Shown here: piece by piece, positions 52,209 through 62,020 of the stretch | Layout: each line of letters starts with the position of its first letter | Numbering within the stretch: position 1 is the stretch's first letter | NCBI GenBank assembly: GCA_027034975.1 | Contig: JALVWQ010000038.1 | Location: forward strand, 47,641-111,640 | Reading direction: 5' to 3' | Source of the DNA: Campylobacteraceae bacterium | Lineage (GTDB): Bacteria; Campylobacterota; Campylobacteria; Campylobacterales; Sulfurovaceae | DNA length: 64,000 nt | The notes under the pieces: model-generated | What the model was told of the DNA's origin: nothing | Databases searched by the model: none | The model's input: the letters and a program-made list of their open reading frames with translations, nothing else | Made by a program: the position numbers and the translations under genes

Positions 52209-54393
52209 TATGATTGCCTTCTATGATTTTTAATTTGTTTTCTAAACCTTTTAATTTTGCTACAAACTCTTTTAAAAGCTTCTCTGCACTACTAAGTGAT
52301 TGTAGTTTTTGGATAGTAAAGAGGTTCTCGGCTAATGGATCGATACGCAAATTACTTGCAGCACCTTTAAGCATATGAGCAGTTGTCTGGAGTGTTTTGA
52401 GATCTCCTTCCTTATATGCTTTTACCATCTGGTAAAGGTGCTCTTTCGCTTGTGCTGTAAAGTCATCTGCAAACTCAAGAATAAGTGATACAGGTAGGTT
52501 TAACTCATCAGAGGCTTTATGAGGATCGTAATCTATTGTAACTGCCGGAATTTTTGCTAAAAGTTCTTCTGGGGTAGTGATCTCTACGAGATTAAATCCA
52601 AGCTCATTTTCGTTTTCTTTTAAAGCTACTTTTTCTGGAGATTTAACAGCAGGAGCCTCTACTGGTTCAATCTTATCTGCAACTACTGTTGATTTTTTAT
52701 TACCCACTTTATCGCGTAAAAGAGAAACTAGAAGTGTTAAGTCTCTCAATGGTGTTGCAGGTTCGGTAGTGACTGCAATCTCATTAAGTTTCTTGCTTAC
52801 AACATTTAAAGAGAGTAACTCACCAGCATCGGCTAGCATGGTTATAGTTGAGTGTACTCTGTTTTTTAAATCATCGTTATAATTTTCTAACTCATCTAAG
52901 TAGTTATCTACAAGCATCTTATAGCTATCGATATCAACATTAAGATTTTGTGCATTTCTCTCTAAATCGATGCCTTTTACTTGCATCTCTATAATTTTAT
53001 AGTAGAGTTGTGAGTTATCTTTATTAAGTGCTTCTTCGCTTTTTTCTGTTGTCGATTCATCTTTGCTAACACTTACTTCTGTTGTTGTCTGGGCAATTGT
53101 ATTTTTGCTCTCATGCATTGCTTTTAGCTCTGCTAACTCTTGCTCTTCTAAAGTGAGATCCTCTTTTTCCTCTTCGATTGTTGGTACATCTGCTATCTCT
53201 TTATGGATAACAACATCTTCTTTAGTTTCATAAGTTTTAATTGTATCGGCAAGCTTCTCTTTGTCATCTTCATGGCTAATAACATCAACTGCTTCTTCGC
53301 TTTTTTCAATAATGTTTATTGTATCTATAGTATCTGTAGACTCTTTATCTCCAACACTCTCAAGAAGCTCCTCTTTTGTAGTAGTAAGCTCTTCTTTCTT
53401 CTCTTCAACTAAATCACTCGCAGGCTTTAAGATGGCACTCTCTTCTAGTTCAATATTCTCAGTATTTCGAGAACCCCACGGAAAGAGCTTCTCTTTTATT
53501 TTATCAATCGCTCTTTTCTCTTTTGGCTCTTTATCTTCTTTGATTTCACTCTCTATGGTTGTAGGAATATTAACTACTTTTTCAGTTACTATTTTATCGT
53601 TCTCATGCTCTTCTATTAATAGCTGGGTTTCATCTAGTGGTTTTGAATCACTTAAAGATATTAATTTATCAAGATCTCTATCGTGTCCAATTTCTTTCTC
53701 TTGAGGCTCTTCTTTTTCCTCTTCTAATGTTATAGTTTTTTCTTCTAGTGCAATTTTTTCTTCATTAACTTCTTGTTTCATTTGATGAGATTCAGCTACT
53801 TTATCTTCACTGCTCTCACTATCGTAATTGAATAATTTTATAGTCTCTTTCTCTTCGTCACTACTTTTTTCTGCCGAAGTATTGCTAAAGAGTCTTATTG
53901 TTTCGAAACTAGACTCTTCTTCTTTTGTCTCTTCAACCTCTTTACTTTCTGTATTTTCTATAACTTCTATACTCTTTTGATCACTCTCTATTACTTTATC
54001 TCTTCTCTCAGTTGCTTCTTCTGTAGTAGATTGCTTTTGAAGAGTCTCAATTGTAGGAATAGAGAACTCATTATCACTTGCTGCAATTTTCCCCTCTTTA
54101 AGTTGCTTAAGGTAAGTAATATTTGCATCTTCTGCTGTCGAAGTATCTATCTGTTCCTCTTTTTTCGAGATACTATAGAGTGTTAATGTACCAAATGACG
54201 AGTAGAGATCCGAAGTACTATATTCGAAATCTTCAAAGTTCTTTGCAACAAAGCTATTAGTTTCCCTCTCTAAATGAAAGACACCATCTTTTAATGACGA
54301 GGCAATTGCACAGAGATCTCTCGAACCGCACTGCTCTAAAAAATCCTTACTCGCTGCCACTATATAGTTTTCGTTATTTGCAATAAAATACAT
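52198..54393 (-). CDS. HPt-domain protein with long acidic linker
   Basis: The 731-residue protein has a small N-terminal domain of about 85 residues ([18 protein letters not shown]), unrecognised. A Glu/Lys/Ser/Thr-rich low-complexity linker of about 400 residues follows ([10 protein letters not shown] and similar), then helices near 470-560. A C-terminal HPt domain (about 630-730) has [13 protein letters not shown] carrying the phospho-accepting His. It leads the phosphorelay gene set, overlapping the hybrid kinase. It probably shuttles phosphate between kinase and receiver. Confidence 0.82.
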   Translation of the reverse strand: MYFIANNENYIVAASKDFLEQCGSRDLCAIASSLKDGVFHLERETNSFVAKNFEDFEYSTSDLYSSFGTLTLYSISKKEEQIDTSTAEDANITYLKQLKEGKIAASDNEFSIPTIETLQKQSTTEEATERRDKVIESDQKSIEVIENTESKEVEETKEEESSFETIRLFSNTSAEKSSDEEKETIKLFNYDSESSEDKVAESHQMKQEVNEEKIALEEKTITLEEEKEEPQEKEIGHDRDLDKLISLSDSKPLDETQLLIEEHENDKIVTEKVVNIPTTIESEIKEDKEPKEKRAIDKIKEKLFPWGSRNTENIELEESAILKPASDLVEEKKEELTTTKEELLESVGDKESTDTIDTINIIEKSEEAVDVISHEDDKEKLADTIKTYETKEDVVIHKEIADVPTIEEEKEDLTLEEQELAELKAMHESKNTIAQTTTEVSVSKDESTTEKSEEALNKDNSQLYYKIIEMQVKGIDLERNAQNLNVDIDSYKMLVDNYLDELENYNDDLKNRVHSTITMLADAGELLSLNVVSKKLNEIAVTTEPATPLRDLTLLVSLLRDKVGNKKSTVVADKIEPVEAPAVKSPEKVALKENENELGFNLVEITTPEELLAKIPAVTIDYDPHKASDELNLPVSLILEFADDFTAQAKEHLYQMVKAYKEGDLKTLQTTAHMLKGAASNLRIDPLAENLFTIQKLQSLSSAEKLLKEFVAKLKGLENKLKIIEGNHNEN

Positions 54394-54453
54394 CTTTAAT
54401 CCTTTTATCCTACTGTGAGGCTGTTTATATTTTAAAATATCTAATTGTATGAT

Positions 54454-54459
54454 ATTATA
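54454..54459 (-). promoter_or_regulatory. Likely -10 box for the phosphorelay genes
   Basis: Reading on the minus strand, TATAAT lies about 60 nt before the ATG of the HPt gene in the 93-nt gap after uvrC. There is no clear -35. Confidence 0.35.
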
Positions 54460-54486
54460 TTCCTTATTAAAGAATGTTTGATTTTT

Positions 54487-56304
54487 CTATTTTTCTACAA
54501 TATTCACACTTTTTAGTATATTTGCTATCTTTTTATTAGTAACTTTTGCAATCTCTTCATAGCTTGCATTCTCAATTGCTTCGAAAGTACCGAAGTAGTT
54601 TAGAAGTTTCTTTACAACTTGTGCTCCTACTCCTTTATGTTTATAGATCTCTAAATCCATATCCTCTTTTTGCTTCTTCTTTTTATGGTAGCTAATTGCG
54701 AATCTATGGGCTTCGTCGCGTAATTTTTGCATGAATATAAGCCGTCTATCATTAGCTTTTAATCGCACTATTTCGCCATATTGTGTATAAATTATATCTC
54801 GTGTTGCACCTTTTGCTCTGTAGGCTTTGCAATCAAGTTTCTCTTTGGCTATGGCTAAAACATCTAAATTGATATGCTCTTTCTCTAAAATAGATTGTGC
54901 TAACTTAAGTAGCGTTGCACCACCATCGATAAGCCAAAGATCTGGTGGAGACTCCTTTTTAAAGCTCTCAACGCGTCTGCTTAAGAGCTCTTTCATCTGT
55001 GCATACTCATCTTTAGCTTCTAGTTCGTAGCGTCTATAGCTACTTTTATCCCACTTGCCATCATCCCAAACAACCATTGCTCCAACGGTTGCTTGCCCCA
55101 TCATATGTGAGTTATCAAAAACCTCTATTCTATATGGTGCAAGTTGCAGACTAAAGAGCTCTTTAAGCTCATTTGTAAGAGTTTCAGATGGGCTCTCTTT
55201 ACTCTGTTTTAAGAGCTCTTTTGCATTTTTAATAGCTAAATCGACGAGCTTTGCACGATTTCCAGCTTTTGGTCGCTCTATGGGCACTTTTTTCCCAATA
55301 ACTGAGCCTATAAACTCCTCTGTAGTTTTTTGATCCTCAAACGAGTGGGCAACAAGTATCTCTTTTACATCCAAACTAATAACTCTTTGGTAATGGTCTA
55401 CTATAGCTTGCTTATAGGCACTGTTACTCTCAAACATTTGGGTATTTCGAAAGTAGTGGTGCGTAGAGGAGACTATCTTTCCATCACGCATAAAAATTTT
55501 AACCACAACCCCTCTCTTTTCGCCATTTATAATTGCAAAGATATCGTAGTTAGCACCACTTGCAATATCTATTGTGGACTTCATCTGTAAGCTCTTGATA
55601 ACCTCGATTCTATCTCGTAGTTTTGCAGCCTCTTCAAAGCGTTCGTTAGCAGCAAGTGTAAGCATTCGCTCACTCATCTTATCGATTAAAATTTTACGGT
55701 TATTAAGAGCATACTTTGCATCTTTTACAATATTGTGGTAGTTGGCTTTACTTATCTTCCCCTCACATGGGGCTAAGCACTTGCCAATTTCATAAAAGAG
55801 GCACGCTTTATTCCCTTTAATGCAGCTCTTTTTTTGTACTAGTGGGTAGAAGTCGTAAAGCGACTCTAAAAGCACCTTTGCTCCACTTGGAAAAGGGCCA
55901 TAATACTTAACTTTTGGAGCCTTAACAACCTTTCTTGTTATCTCAAATCGTGGAAAATCCTCTTGTTCGTCTATAAATATATAGGGGTATGTTTTATCGT
56001 CTCTTAGCAGGATATTATATTTTGGTTTGAGCTGCTTTATAAGCGAATTCTCTAAAATCAGAGCATCCTCTTCGGTAGAGACAACAATATAGTCTAGGTA
56101 TCTACACTCTTGCAGCATCTTTCCAATATGGGTAGTGTAGGGGTGTTTGGGGCTAATTTGGGGGGTGAGTCGCCAGTAGCTTTTAACTCTGTTATTTAAG
56201 TTTTTTGCTTTCCCTACATAGAGTAAACGACCACTGTTATCGAAATATTGGTAAACCCCTGGCTCTTTTGGGAGACTTGTTAAAGCTTCGTTAATTGGCT
56301 TCAC
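54487..56304 (-). CDS. uvrC: Excinuclease ABC subunit C
   Basis: The 605-residue nuclease has an N-terminal GIY-YIG domain (LPKEPGVYQYFDNSGRLLYVGKAKNL), the UvrB-binding segment FEEAAKLRDRIEVIKSL, the RNase-H-like second nuclease (VFDNSHMMGQATVGAMVVW) and a helix-hairpin-helix end (HKGVGAQVVKKLLNYFG). It incises both sides of DNA lesions. The GTG start overlaps the DciA-like gene by 14 nt. Confidence 0.95.
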   Translation of the reverse strand: MKPINEALTSLPKEPGVYQYFDNSGRLLYVGKAKNLNNRVKSYWRLTPQISPKHPYTTHIGKMLQECRYLDYIVVSTEEDALILENSLIKQLKPKYNILLRDDKTYPYIFIDEQEDFPRFEITRKVVKAPKVKYYGPFPSGAKVLLESLYDFYPLVQKKSCIKGNKACLFYEIGKCLAPCEGKISKANYHNIVKDAKYALNNRKILIDKMSERMLTLAANERFEEAAKLRDRIEVIKSLQMKSTIDIASGANYDIFAIINGEKRGVVVKIFMRDGKIVSSTHHYFRNTQMFESNSAYKQAIVDHYQRVISLDVKEILVAHSFEDQKTTEEFIGSVIGKKVPIERPKAGNRAKLVDLAIKNAKELLKQSKESPSETLTNELKELFSLQLAPYRIEVFDNSHMMGQATVGAMVVWDDGKWDKSSYRRYELEAKDEYAQMKELLSRRVESFKKESPPDLWLIDGGATLLKLAQSILEKEHINLDVLAIAKEKLDCKAYRAKGATRDIIYTQYGEIVRLKANDRRLIFMQKLRDEAHRFAISYHKKKKQKEDMDLEIYKHKGVGAQVVKKLLNYFGTFEAIENASYEEIAKVTNKKIANILKSVNIVEK

Positions 56305-56749
56305 GGTTTCTTACTATATCCTCTCTAATTTTTTCAAAAATTGCTCCTAACTCTCTGTTTTCTACTTCTATTGTAAAATTGCCTGTTGCAAGCTCTTTAT
56401 ATCGTGGAATACTTTGCGATCTGTACACTGGTGCTTTCGTGTGGAATTTCGAGACAAAAAATTCGATTTTATCTACATTTGCAAAGAGCTCTTGGCACGA
56501 TTGCTCGATTAAAATAAGCTCTTTTAATAGGCTTTTTACTAAATCTTTATTATAATTAAGCTCCATTTTATATCCAGGATGCGATAGAGCACCAAAGAGT
56601 GTATTGTTTCTGATATAAAAAAAAGCTATAGCCTTCTGAAACCTCGGTGGCAAAAGGGCTTTGAGCTTATTAAAACAGGAGTATTTATGAATCGATTTAA
56701 AATTGGGTCTATTTTTGACACCACTAAGAATTTCGTTCGCTTTTTTCAT
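56291..56749 (-). CDS. DciA/DUF721-like hypothetical protein
   Basis: The 152-residue protein has a central stretch (AIAFFYIRNNTLFGALSHPGYKMELNYNKDLVKSLLKELI) that resembles the DUF721 fold of DciA, the helicase-loading protein of bacteria lacking DnaC. The likeness is weak and not decisive. A TATAAT box lies only about 7 nt before the ATG, suggesting a very short leader. Its first 63 nt overlap the small lipoprotein gene on the plus strand. Confidence 0.6.
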   Translation of the reverse strand: MKKANEILSGVKNRPNFKSIHKYSCFNKLKALLPPRFQKAIAFFYIRNNTLFGALSHPGYKMELNYNKDLVKSLLKELILIEQSCQELFANVDKIEFFVSKFHTKAPVYRSQSIPRYKELATGNFTIEVENRELGAIFEKIREDIVRNREAN

Positions 56750-56860
56750 CTTGCGATTATAGCATCTTTTTTACTAATTGTAACTACAACAGGGTGCGGA
56801 TACAAAACTTCTCCAGTTTGGGTAGAGAAGAGTAGCAAGGTTCAAAGTGCCAAAAACTAG
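56687..56860 (+). CDS. Small LptM-like lipoprotein (missed by ORF track)
   Basis: A 57-codon frame has CAGGAG 5 nt before its ATG. The product has a basic start, a hydrophobic helix (LAIIASFLLIVTTTG) and a lipobox cysteine followed by GYKTSPVW. This matches the short LptM/YifL type of outer-membrane lipoprotein (GC-G-K-P pattern). It overlaps nadB by 14 nt and, on the opposite strand, the first 63 nt of the DciA-like gene. The ribosome site and lipobox together make it a likely real gene. Confidence 0.7.
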   Translation: MNRFKIGSIFDTTKNFVRFFHLAIIASFLLIVTTTGCGYKTSPVWVEKSSKVQSAKN

Positions 56861-58313
56861 AAAGTACGATACTATCATCATAGGGGCTGGCTTAGCTGGG
56901 CTCTATGTGGCAAGTAATATGCCCAAAGATAAAAAAGTTTTAGTACTCTGCAAAGATATTCCTTGGGAGTGCAATACTTTCTATGCTCAAGGTGGTATTG
57001 TAACTGCTCTTGACGAAAACGACATCGAACCCCATGTGCAAGATACACTCGCTGCTGGAGCTTACCACAATTTAAAAGAGGCTGTAGAGGTGATGTCGAA
57101 AGACTCTATTGCGATTCGTAAAGATTTTATAGAACGCGGTATGGAGTTTGATAAGTCAGAAGCAGGGGAGCTTCTTTTTACCAAAGAGGCGGCACACTCT
57201 ACAAGCAGAATTCTCCACGCAGGTGGTGATGCAACTGGTAGATATATGCATATGTTCTTAATGGAGCAGAATAAGCATAAACTCCAAAAGAACTCACTCG
57301 TTTACGACCTACTTATCGAAAATGGTCGCTGCTATGGTGTGCGTTTAATGCAAAATTATCTTCCAGAGACACTCTATGCAAACTCTGTAGTTATCGCAAG
57401 TGGTGGTGTAGGATCACTCTATCAATACAACACAAACTCACGAACAGTTAGTGCCGATATTCATGGAATTTGTGTCGAAAAGGGTATAGAGCTTAAAGAT
57501 ATGGAGTTTATGCAGTTTCACCCAACTGTATTTGTAAATACCCCTTTTGCAAGAAAGCTTTTACTCACCGAAGCTCTCAGAGGTGAGGGGGCTTGGATAG
57601 TAGATGAAGATGGCAAACGCTTCCTTTTTGATTACGACGAAAGAGGTGAACTTGCAAGCCGCGATATTGTCTCTCGCTCGATTTTTCTCTATAAACGAGA
57701 GACAGGCAAAAAGGTCTATTTAGATTTTAGTATGTTTGAGCCAAAGTGGTTTGCAAAGCGATTTCCAAATATCACAAAGACATTCCAAGCGTTAGGCTAC
57801 AATCTTCCAAAAGATCGAGTCGAAATCTCTCCAGCGTTCCACTACGCAAATGGTGGAATTGCGTGTGATTTAGAAGGAAGAGTACCAGGAATAAAAGGGC
57901 TCTATGTAGCTGGCGAAGCGGCTCGTACAGGGGTTCATGGTGCAAATAGACTCGCATCAAACTCTCTTTTAGAGGGTGCTGTTTTTGCTAAACGGTGTGC
58001 AGATGCTATCTTAAAAGATGACAACTGTTGGGATAAAGAGCCAACATTCGACAAAGATTACGACACCCAACTACACGAAGAGAATGATAAAGAGTATAAA
58101 CACAAACTTCGAGAGATTATGTGGAAAGATGTCGGTATTGTCAGAACAAAAAATGGTTTGCTCGAAGCAAAAAATTTTATCTACGATACGAAGAGTAAAA
58201 AGATAGGGAGGCTCTTAGAGCTCCGTTTAAACACAGCTGCTGCAATAGTAATGTCAGCACTCAGACGCGAAGAGTCTCTAGGCTCACACTATATAGAAAA
58301 TGAAAAGGAATAA
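56847..58313 (+). CDS. nadB: L-aspartate oxidase
   Basis: The 488-residue flavoprotein has the FAD motif [42 protein letters not shown] and the substrate region HPTVF...[37 protein letters not shown] and [13 protein letters not shown] follow. It oxidises aspartate to iminoaspartate for NAD synthesis. The GTG start overlaps the small lipoprotein gene by 14 nt. The guaA start lies 1 nt after its stop. It is somewhat shorter than E. coli NadB. Confidence 0.93.
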   Translation: MPKTRKYDTIIIGAGLAGLYVASNMPKDKKVLVLCKDIPWECNTFYAQGGIVTALDENDIEPHVQDTLAAGAYHNLKEAVEVMSKDSIAIRKDFIERGMEFDKSEAGELLFTKEAAHSTSRILHAGGDATGRYMHMFLMEQNKHKLQKNSLVYDLLIENGRCYGVRLMQNYLPETLYANSVVIASGGVGSLYQYNTNSRTVSADIHGICVEKGIELKDMEFMQFHPTVFVNTPFARKLLLTEALRGEGAWIVDEDGKRFLFDYDERGELASRDIVSRSIFLYKRETGKKVYLDFSMFEPKWFAKRFPNITKTFQALGYNLPKDRVEISPAFHYANGGIACDLEGRVPGIKGLYVAGEAARTGVHGANRLASNSLLEGAVFAKRCADAILKDDNCWDKEPTFDKDYDTQLHEENDKEYKHKLREIMWKDVGIVRTKNGLLEAKNFIYDTKSKKIGRLLELRLNTAAAIVMSALRREESLGSHYIENEKE

Positions 58314-58314
58314 A

Positions 58315-59856
58315 ATGAAAGAAGTTCCAATAGTAGTATTAGATTTTGGCTCTCAATATACACAATTGATCGCTCGAAAGTTAAGAGAGAGTGGTGTCTA
58401 TACAGAGGTTGTACCATACAGAGAAGATATAGAGGCAATTAAGGCACGAAAACCAAAAGGGATCATCCTCTCAGGTGGTCCAGCCTCTGTTTATGCCGAA
58501 GATGCATATAAACCTAATGATGCTATTTGGGATCTAGGCTTACCTATTTTAGGTATCTGCTATGGTATGCAGCTCATTACCCAACACTTTGGCGGCGAAG
58601 TAGTTGCAGCAGATCACCACGAGTATGGAAAGGCGAAGTTACATATAGTAAAAGAGGATGCTCCTATCTTTAAAGATGTTTCGCAAGACTCAATAGTATG
58701 GATGAGCCATGGAGATAGAGCAGAAAAACTGCCAGATGGCTTCGAAGCAATTGGAGTGAGCGAAAACTCTCCATACGCTGCAATTGCAAACGAAGCAAAA
58801 AATATCTATGCATTCCAGTTCCACCCAGAGGTACACCACTCGGTAGAGGGTACAAAGATGCTTAAAAACTTCGCAAAGTATATTTGCGGATGTGATAGCA
58901 CTTGGAATATGGGAAGCTTTGCCAAAGAGAAGATAGCAGAGATACAAAAGCAAGTAGGCGATAAAAAGGTACTTTGTGGTGTTAGTGGCGGTGTAGATAG
59001 CTCTGTAGTGGCTGCAATGCTACACGAGGCACTCCCAAAAGAGCAGCTAGTATGTGTATTTGTAGATCAAGGCTTACTTAGAAAAGATGAAGCAAAACAA
59101 GTACAAGATATGTTTAAGCTGCTCGATATTCCACTCATTACCATCAATGCTCAAGAGGAGTTTTTAACTGCCCTCAAAGGGGTAACAGACCCAGAGCAAA
59201 AAAGAAAAATCATAGGCGAAAAGTTTATCGAAGTATTCGATAAAGAGGCAAGTAAACATACAGATGTAAGCTTTTTAGCTCAAGGCACACTCTATACAGA
59301 TGTTATCGAGTCTGTTTCAGTTAAAGGGCCTAGTAAAACGATTAAATCGCACCACAATGTTGGCGGCTTGCCAGATTGGATGACATTCGAGCTAGTAGAG
59401 CCACTTAGAGAGATCTTTAAAGACGAGGTTAGAAAACTTGGACTAGAACTAGGCTTACCAAAACATATGATAGAACGCCACCCATTCCCTGGGCCTGGTC
59501 TTGCAATTCGTGTAATGGGCGAAGTAAACGAAGAGGCACTAAGACTCCTTAGAGAGAGCGATGCAATTATGCAAGAAGAACTTAGAGCAACAGGCTACTA
59601 CACAAAAGTGTGGCAAGCATTTACAGTGCTATTAAATGTACAATCTGTTGGTGTAATGGGCGATAATAGAACTTACGACAACACAGTGTGTGTTAGAATG
59701 GTAGAGAGCGTAGATGGCATGACAGCAACCTTCGCCCATGTACCACACGATGTACTCGAAAACATTAGCCGCCGTATCATTAACGAGATAGATGGCATCA
59801 ATAGAGTAGTCTATGACATTAGCTCTAAACCACCAGCAACAATAGAGTGGGAGTAA
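58315..59856 (+). CDS. guaA: GMP synthase (glutamine-hydrolysing)
   Basis: The protein of about 513 residues has an N-terminal amidotransferase domain (GICYGMQLI with nucleophile Cys, [10 protein letters not shown]) and a C-terminal ATP pyrophosphatase with [10 protein letters not shown], then [11 protein letters not shown]. It converts XMP to GMP. AAGGAATAAA before the ATG at 58315 shows the start; the ORF-track start five codons earlier overlaps nadB without support. Spacing of 1 nt to nadB suggests co-transcription. Confidence 0.96.
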   Translation: MKEVPIVVLDFGSQYTQLIARKLRESGVYTEVVPYREDIEAIKARKPKGIILSGGPASVYAEDAYKPNDAIWDLGLPILGICYGMQLITQHFGGEVVAADHHEYGKAKLHIVKEDAPIFKDVSQDSIVWMSHGDRAEKLPDGFEAIGVSENSPYAAIANEAKNIYAFQFHPEVHHSVEGTKMLKNFAKYICGCDSTWNMGSFAKEKIAEIQKQVGDKKVLCGVSGGVDSSVVAAMLHEALPKEQLVCVFVDQGLLRKDEAKQVQDMFKLLDIPLITINAQEEFLTALKGVTDPEQKRKIIGEKFIEVFDKEASKHTDVSFLAQGTLYTDVIESVSVKGPSKTIKSHHNVGGLPDWMTFELVEPLREIFKDEVRKLGLELGLPKHMIERHPFPGPGLAIRVMGEVNEEALRLLRESDAIMQEELRATGYYTKVWQAFTVLLNVQSVGVMGDNRTYDNTVCVRMVESVDGMTATFAHVPHDVLENISRRIINEIDGINRVVYDISSKPPATIEWE

Positions 59857-59860
59857 CATT

Positions 59861-60229
59861 TTGGCAAGTGTAAATAAACCAAAATTTAGCATATTTAAAA
59901 ATGTCACTTACGCCCTAGAGGGTGCTAAAGCTGTACTTAAAAGCGAAAAATCTTTTAAGACGCAGCTTGTAGTTATAGCACTTATTGGTACTGTACTCTA
60001 CTTCTTAAACCTCCATACTGTTACAAAACTAGTACTCTTCTTCTCAACCTGGATAATCCTCATAGCCGAAGCCTTTAATAGTGCCATAGAGCGAGTAGTA
60101 GACTTAGTAACCCAAGAGTACCACCAACTCGCCAAAGAAGCAAAAGATATAGGCTCGTTTGGTGTACTTATGGCATTTATCTTTATAGCCTCTATCTGGG
60201 CTGTTACACTCTATTTGGAGTTTACTTAA
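59861..60229 (+). CDS. dgkA: Diacylglycerol kinase
   Basis: The 122-residue protein has three membrane helices. The catalytic region AEAFNSAIERVVDLVTQEYHQLAKEAKDIGS matches the DgkA active-site pattern (E-x-x-N-x-x-I-E and K-D-x-x-x). It recycles diacylglycerol to phosphatidate. The TTG start has GGGAG 7 nt upstream inside the guaA end. It is the last core gene before the AT-rich accessory region. Confidence 0.93.
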   Translation: MASVNKPKFSIFKNVTYALEGAKAVLKSEKSFKTQLVVIALIGTVLYFLNLHTVTKLVLFFSTWIILIAEAFNSAIERVVDLVTQEYHQLAKEAKDIGSFGVLMAFIFIASIWAVTLYLEFT

Positions 60230-60238
60230 TTAAAATGC

Positions 60239-60244
60239 TATAAT
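60239..60244 (+). promoter_or_regulatory. Extended -10 promoter for the toxin-antitoxin pair
   Basis: TGCTATAAT forms an extended -10 box 21 nt before the antitoxin ATG, with AAAAAAGGAG between as ribosome site. No clear -35 is seen. Confidence 0.5.
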
Positions 60245-60264
60245 ATAAAAAAAAGGAGTTTTCT

Positions 60265-60501
60265 ATGGAAGCAATATTTTCACTCAATAGTAATGAATTA
60301 GATATAAACTTTATTGACTCAATTAAAAAAGTATTTAAAGGGAAAGATATTAATATTATTGTTACTGATAATTCTATTGATCAAGAGAGAGCAGAAGAGT
60401 TACAAAATAGACTAAAAAGTTATAAAGAAAATCCTGATAATGTTCTTGTTTTAGATAGTGATTTTTGGGAAGAAACAAGAAAAAAATTAAAGGCACTATA
60501 G
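60265..60501 (+). CDS. Probable antitoxin of a ParE/RelE-type pair
   Basis: The 78-residue protein is mostly helical, with a strand-forming start (MEAIFSLNSNELDINFIDSIKKVF) and a charged tail ending in DSDFWEETRKKLKAL. It has the size and order of an antitoxin in front of a ParE-type toxin, 5 nt ahead of it. The sequence itself is not recognised by motif. Function is inferred from the neighbour. Confidence 0.65.
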   Translation: MEAIFSLNSNELDINFIDSIKKVFKGKDINIIVTDNSIDQERAEELQNRLKSYKENPDNVLVLDSDFWEETRKKLKAL

Positions 60502-60506
60502 TTTAG

Positions 60507-60818
60507 ATGAAGATAGTTGCCCTTCCAGAATTTAAGATAGAATTAGATGACATTCTAGCTTATATTGCTCAAGATAGTATTGAAAATGCAATAAACTTTA
60601 ATAGAGAGTTAGAGTTTAAGATTAATAACCTCATAAATTTTCCTTATAAAAATAGACAATCGATATATTTCTCTGAAGAAAACAATAGAGATATGATTTT
60701 TAAAGGCTATACAATTACTTACCATATCGATGAAACAGATAATAAAATTGTACTTTTAGGAATCAAGAAGTATAAAAATAGATTCTTGATAGAAAATGAG
60801 AATTTTTTTGAGGGATGA
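60507..60818 (+). CDS. RelE/ParE-family toxin
   Basis: The 103-residue protein has the ParE/RelE outline: PEFKIELDDILAYIAQDSIENAINFNRELEFKINNLINFPYKNRQSIY and a final strand pair (YTITYHIDETDNKIVLLGIKKYKNRF). These toxins poison gyrase or cut mRNA; the target cannot be read here. It follows the antitoxin gene by 5 nt and marks the start of the accessory region. Confidence 0.78.
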   Translation: MKIVALPEFKIELDDILAYIAQDSIENAINFNRELEFKINNLINFPYKNRQSIYFSEENNRDMIFKGYTITYHIDETDNKIVLLGIKKYKNRFLIENENFFEG

Positions 60819-60895
60819 GCGGGAGAATCCTCAAGTAAGAGTAAGTTCTTCTTGGAGTTTTGATAAAATATTATAAAAGTAGAGAGGAGTGTTAG

Positions 60896-62020
60896 TTGCA
60901 ATATCTTTATGAAAATCAATACATTCCTCAAAATTTAGAGCAATTTATTAAAAATAGTCCAGATCTTCACCCATATTTTAGTATAGATTTTAAAGGGGTA
61001 AAACCCAATAACTATTGTGGATTTCTCTCTATAGAAAACCAAAGCTATTTTATTATTCCTAAAATATCAGATAGTAATAATCAAAATCTAAATATCTTTA
61101 TCTATATGCTCATATATGCATATGATATAGAACTAAAAAACGAAGACCTACTACAAGGGGTAAATGCCGAATATCGTATATTAGAGCTTTTTATTATACT
61201 TTTCTCTGATGCCTTACTATATGAGTTTAAAAAAGGTCTGTTTAAGCAGTATATTACAATGCAAGAGAACTTAAAAATGTTGCGAGGTAAATATATTATA
61301 GAGAAGAATTTTAATAACTTTTACCATCAAAATATCTACTGTGAATATGATGAGTTTTCTATGGATAACGAGCTTAACCGTTTTTTCTTGTACGCAATAA
61401 ATGTATTTAAAAGATACAGTTCGTATAGTAATTTATATAGATGCGAAACTGTGTTAGATGAAGTATCATATTTTAACATTGACCATAAAACCATAAATAT
61501 AAACTTTGACCGTATGAATAGCAGATATAAAAAGAGTTATGAAGTAGCACTTATGATACTGAAAAAAATTGTACCTCTAACTCAAAAAGGAGATGATAGA
61601 AGCTTTGCTTTTTTGTTTGATATGGCAGAAGTTTACGAGAACTTTGTAGGTAGATTGTATAAAGATATAGATAGCACAACGCAACTACAAGATCAGGCTA
61701 ATTTTGGCTCTTTGGTATTAAAACCAGATATTATAACAGTGTGCCAAATTATAGATACAAAGTACAAAAAAATAAAAGAAAGATCAGATTTATCGGTACA
61801 AGATAAATACCAAATGTTTGTATATGGTGCAAATTTTAATATAAAAGATACAATGTTGCTATACCCAAAACATTTAGTTGATATAGATGACAATTTAGAA
61901 CTTGGGAAAGGAGATAATTTGATAAGGTTAAGATTAAAGAGTTTGGATTTGGAGTTTGATGGCGGGTATAGTGAATATATTGAAGAAATAAAAATGAGGT
62001 TAGAGATAAATAATGAATAA
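60896..62020 (+). CDS. mcrC: McrC-family restriction endonuclease subunit
   Basis: The 374-residue protein has the McrC layout: an N-terminal region with LLQGVNAEYRILELFIILFSDALLYEFKKGLFKQY and LKMLRGKYII. The PD-(D/E)xK nuclease core follows as LKPDIITV...IIDTKYKKI, with the catalytic Asp and D-x-K. With McrB it restricts modified DNA. The TTG start has AGAGGAG 6 nt upstream. It precedes, rather than follows, the mcrB-type gene and overlaps it by 8 nt. Confidence 0.85.
   Translation: MQYLYENQYIPQNLEQFIKNSPDLHPYFSIDFKGVKPNNYCGFLSIENQSYFIIPKISDSNNQNLNIFIYMLIYAYDIELKNEDLLQGVNAEYRILELFIILFSDALLYEFKKGLFKQYITMQENLKMLRGKYIIEKNFNNFYHQNIYCEYDEFSMDNELNRFFLYAINVFKRYSSYSNLYRCETVLDEVSYFNIDHKTININFDRMNSRYKKSYEVALMILKKIVPLTQKGDDRSFAFLFDMAEVYENFVGRLYKDIDSTTQLQDQANFGSLVLKPDIITVCQIIDTKYKKIKERSDLSVQDKYQMFVYGANFNIKDTMLLYPKHLVDIDDNLELGKGDNLIRLRLKSLDLEFDGGYSEYIEEIKMRLEINNE

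Noticed and set aside
53261-53704. 147-codon plus-strand ORF opposite the HPt gene
   Set aside because: Ser/Phe-rich translation caused by the Glu/Lys-rich coding strand beneath it.
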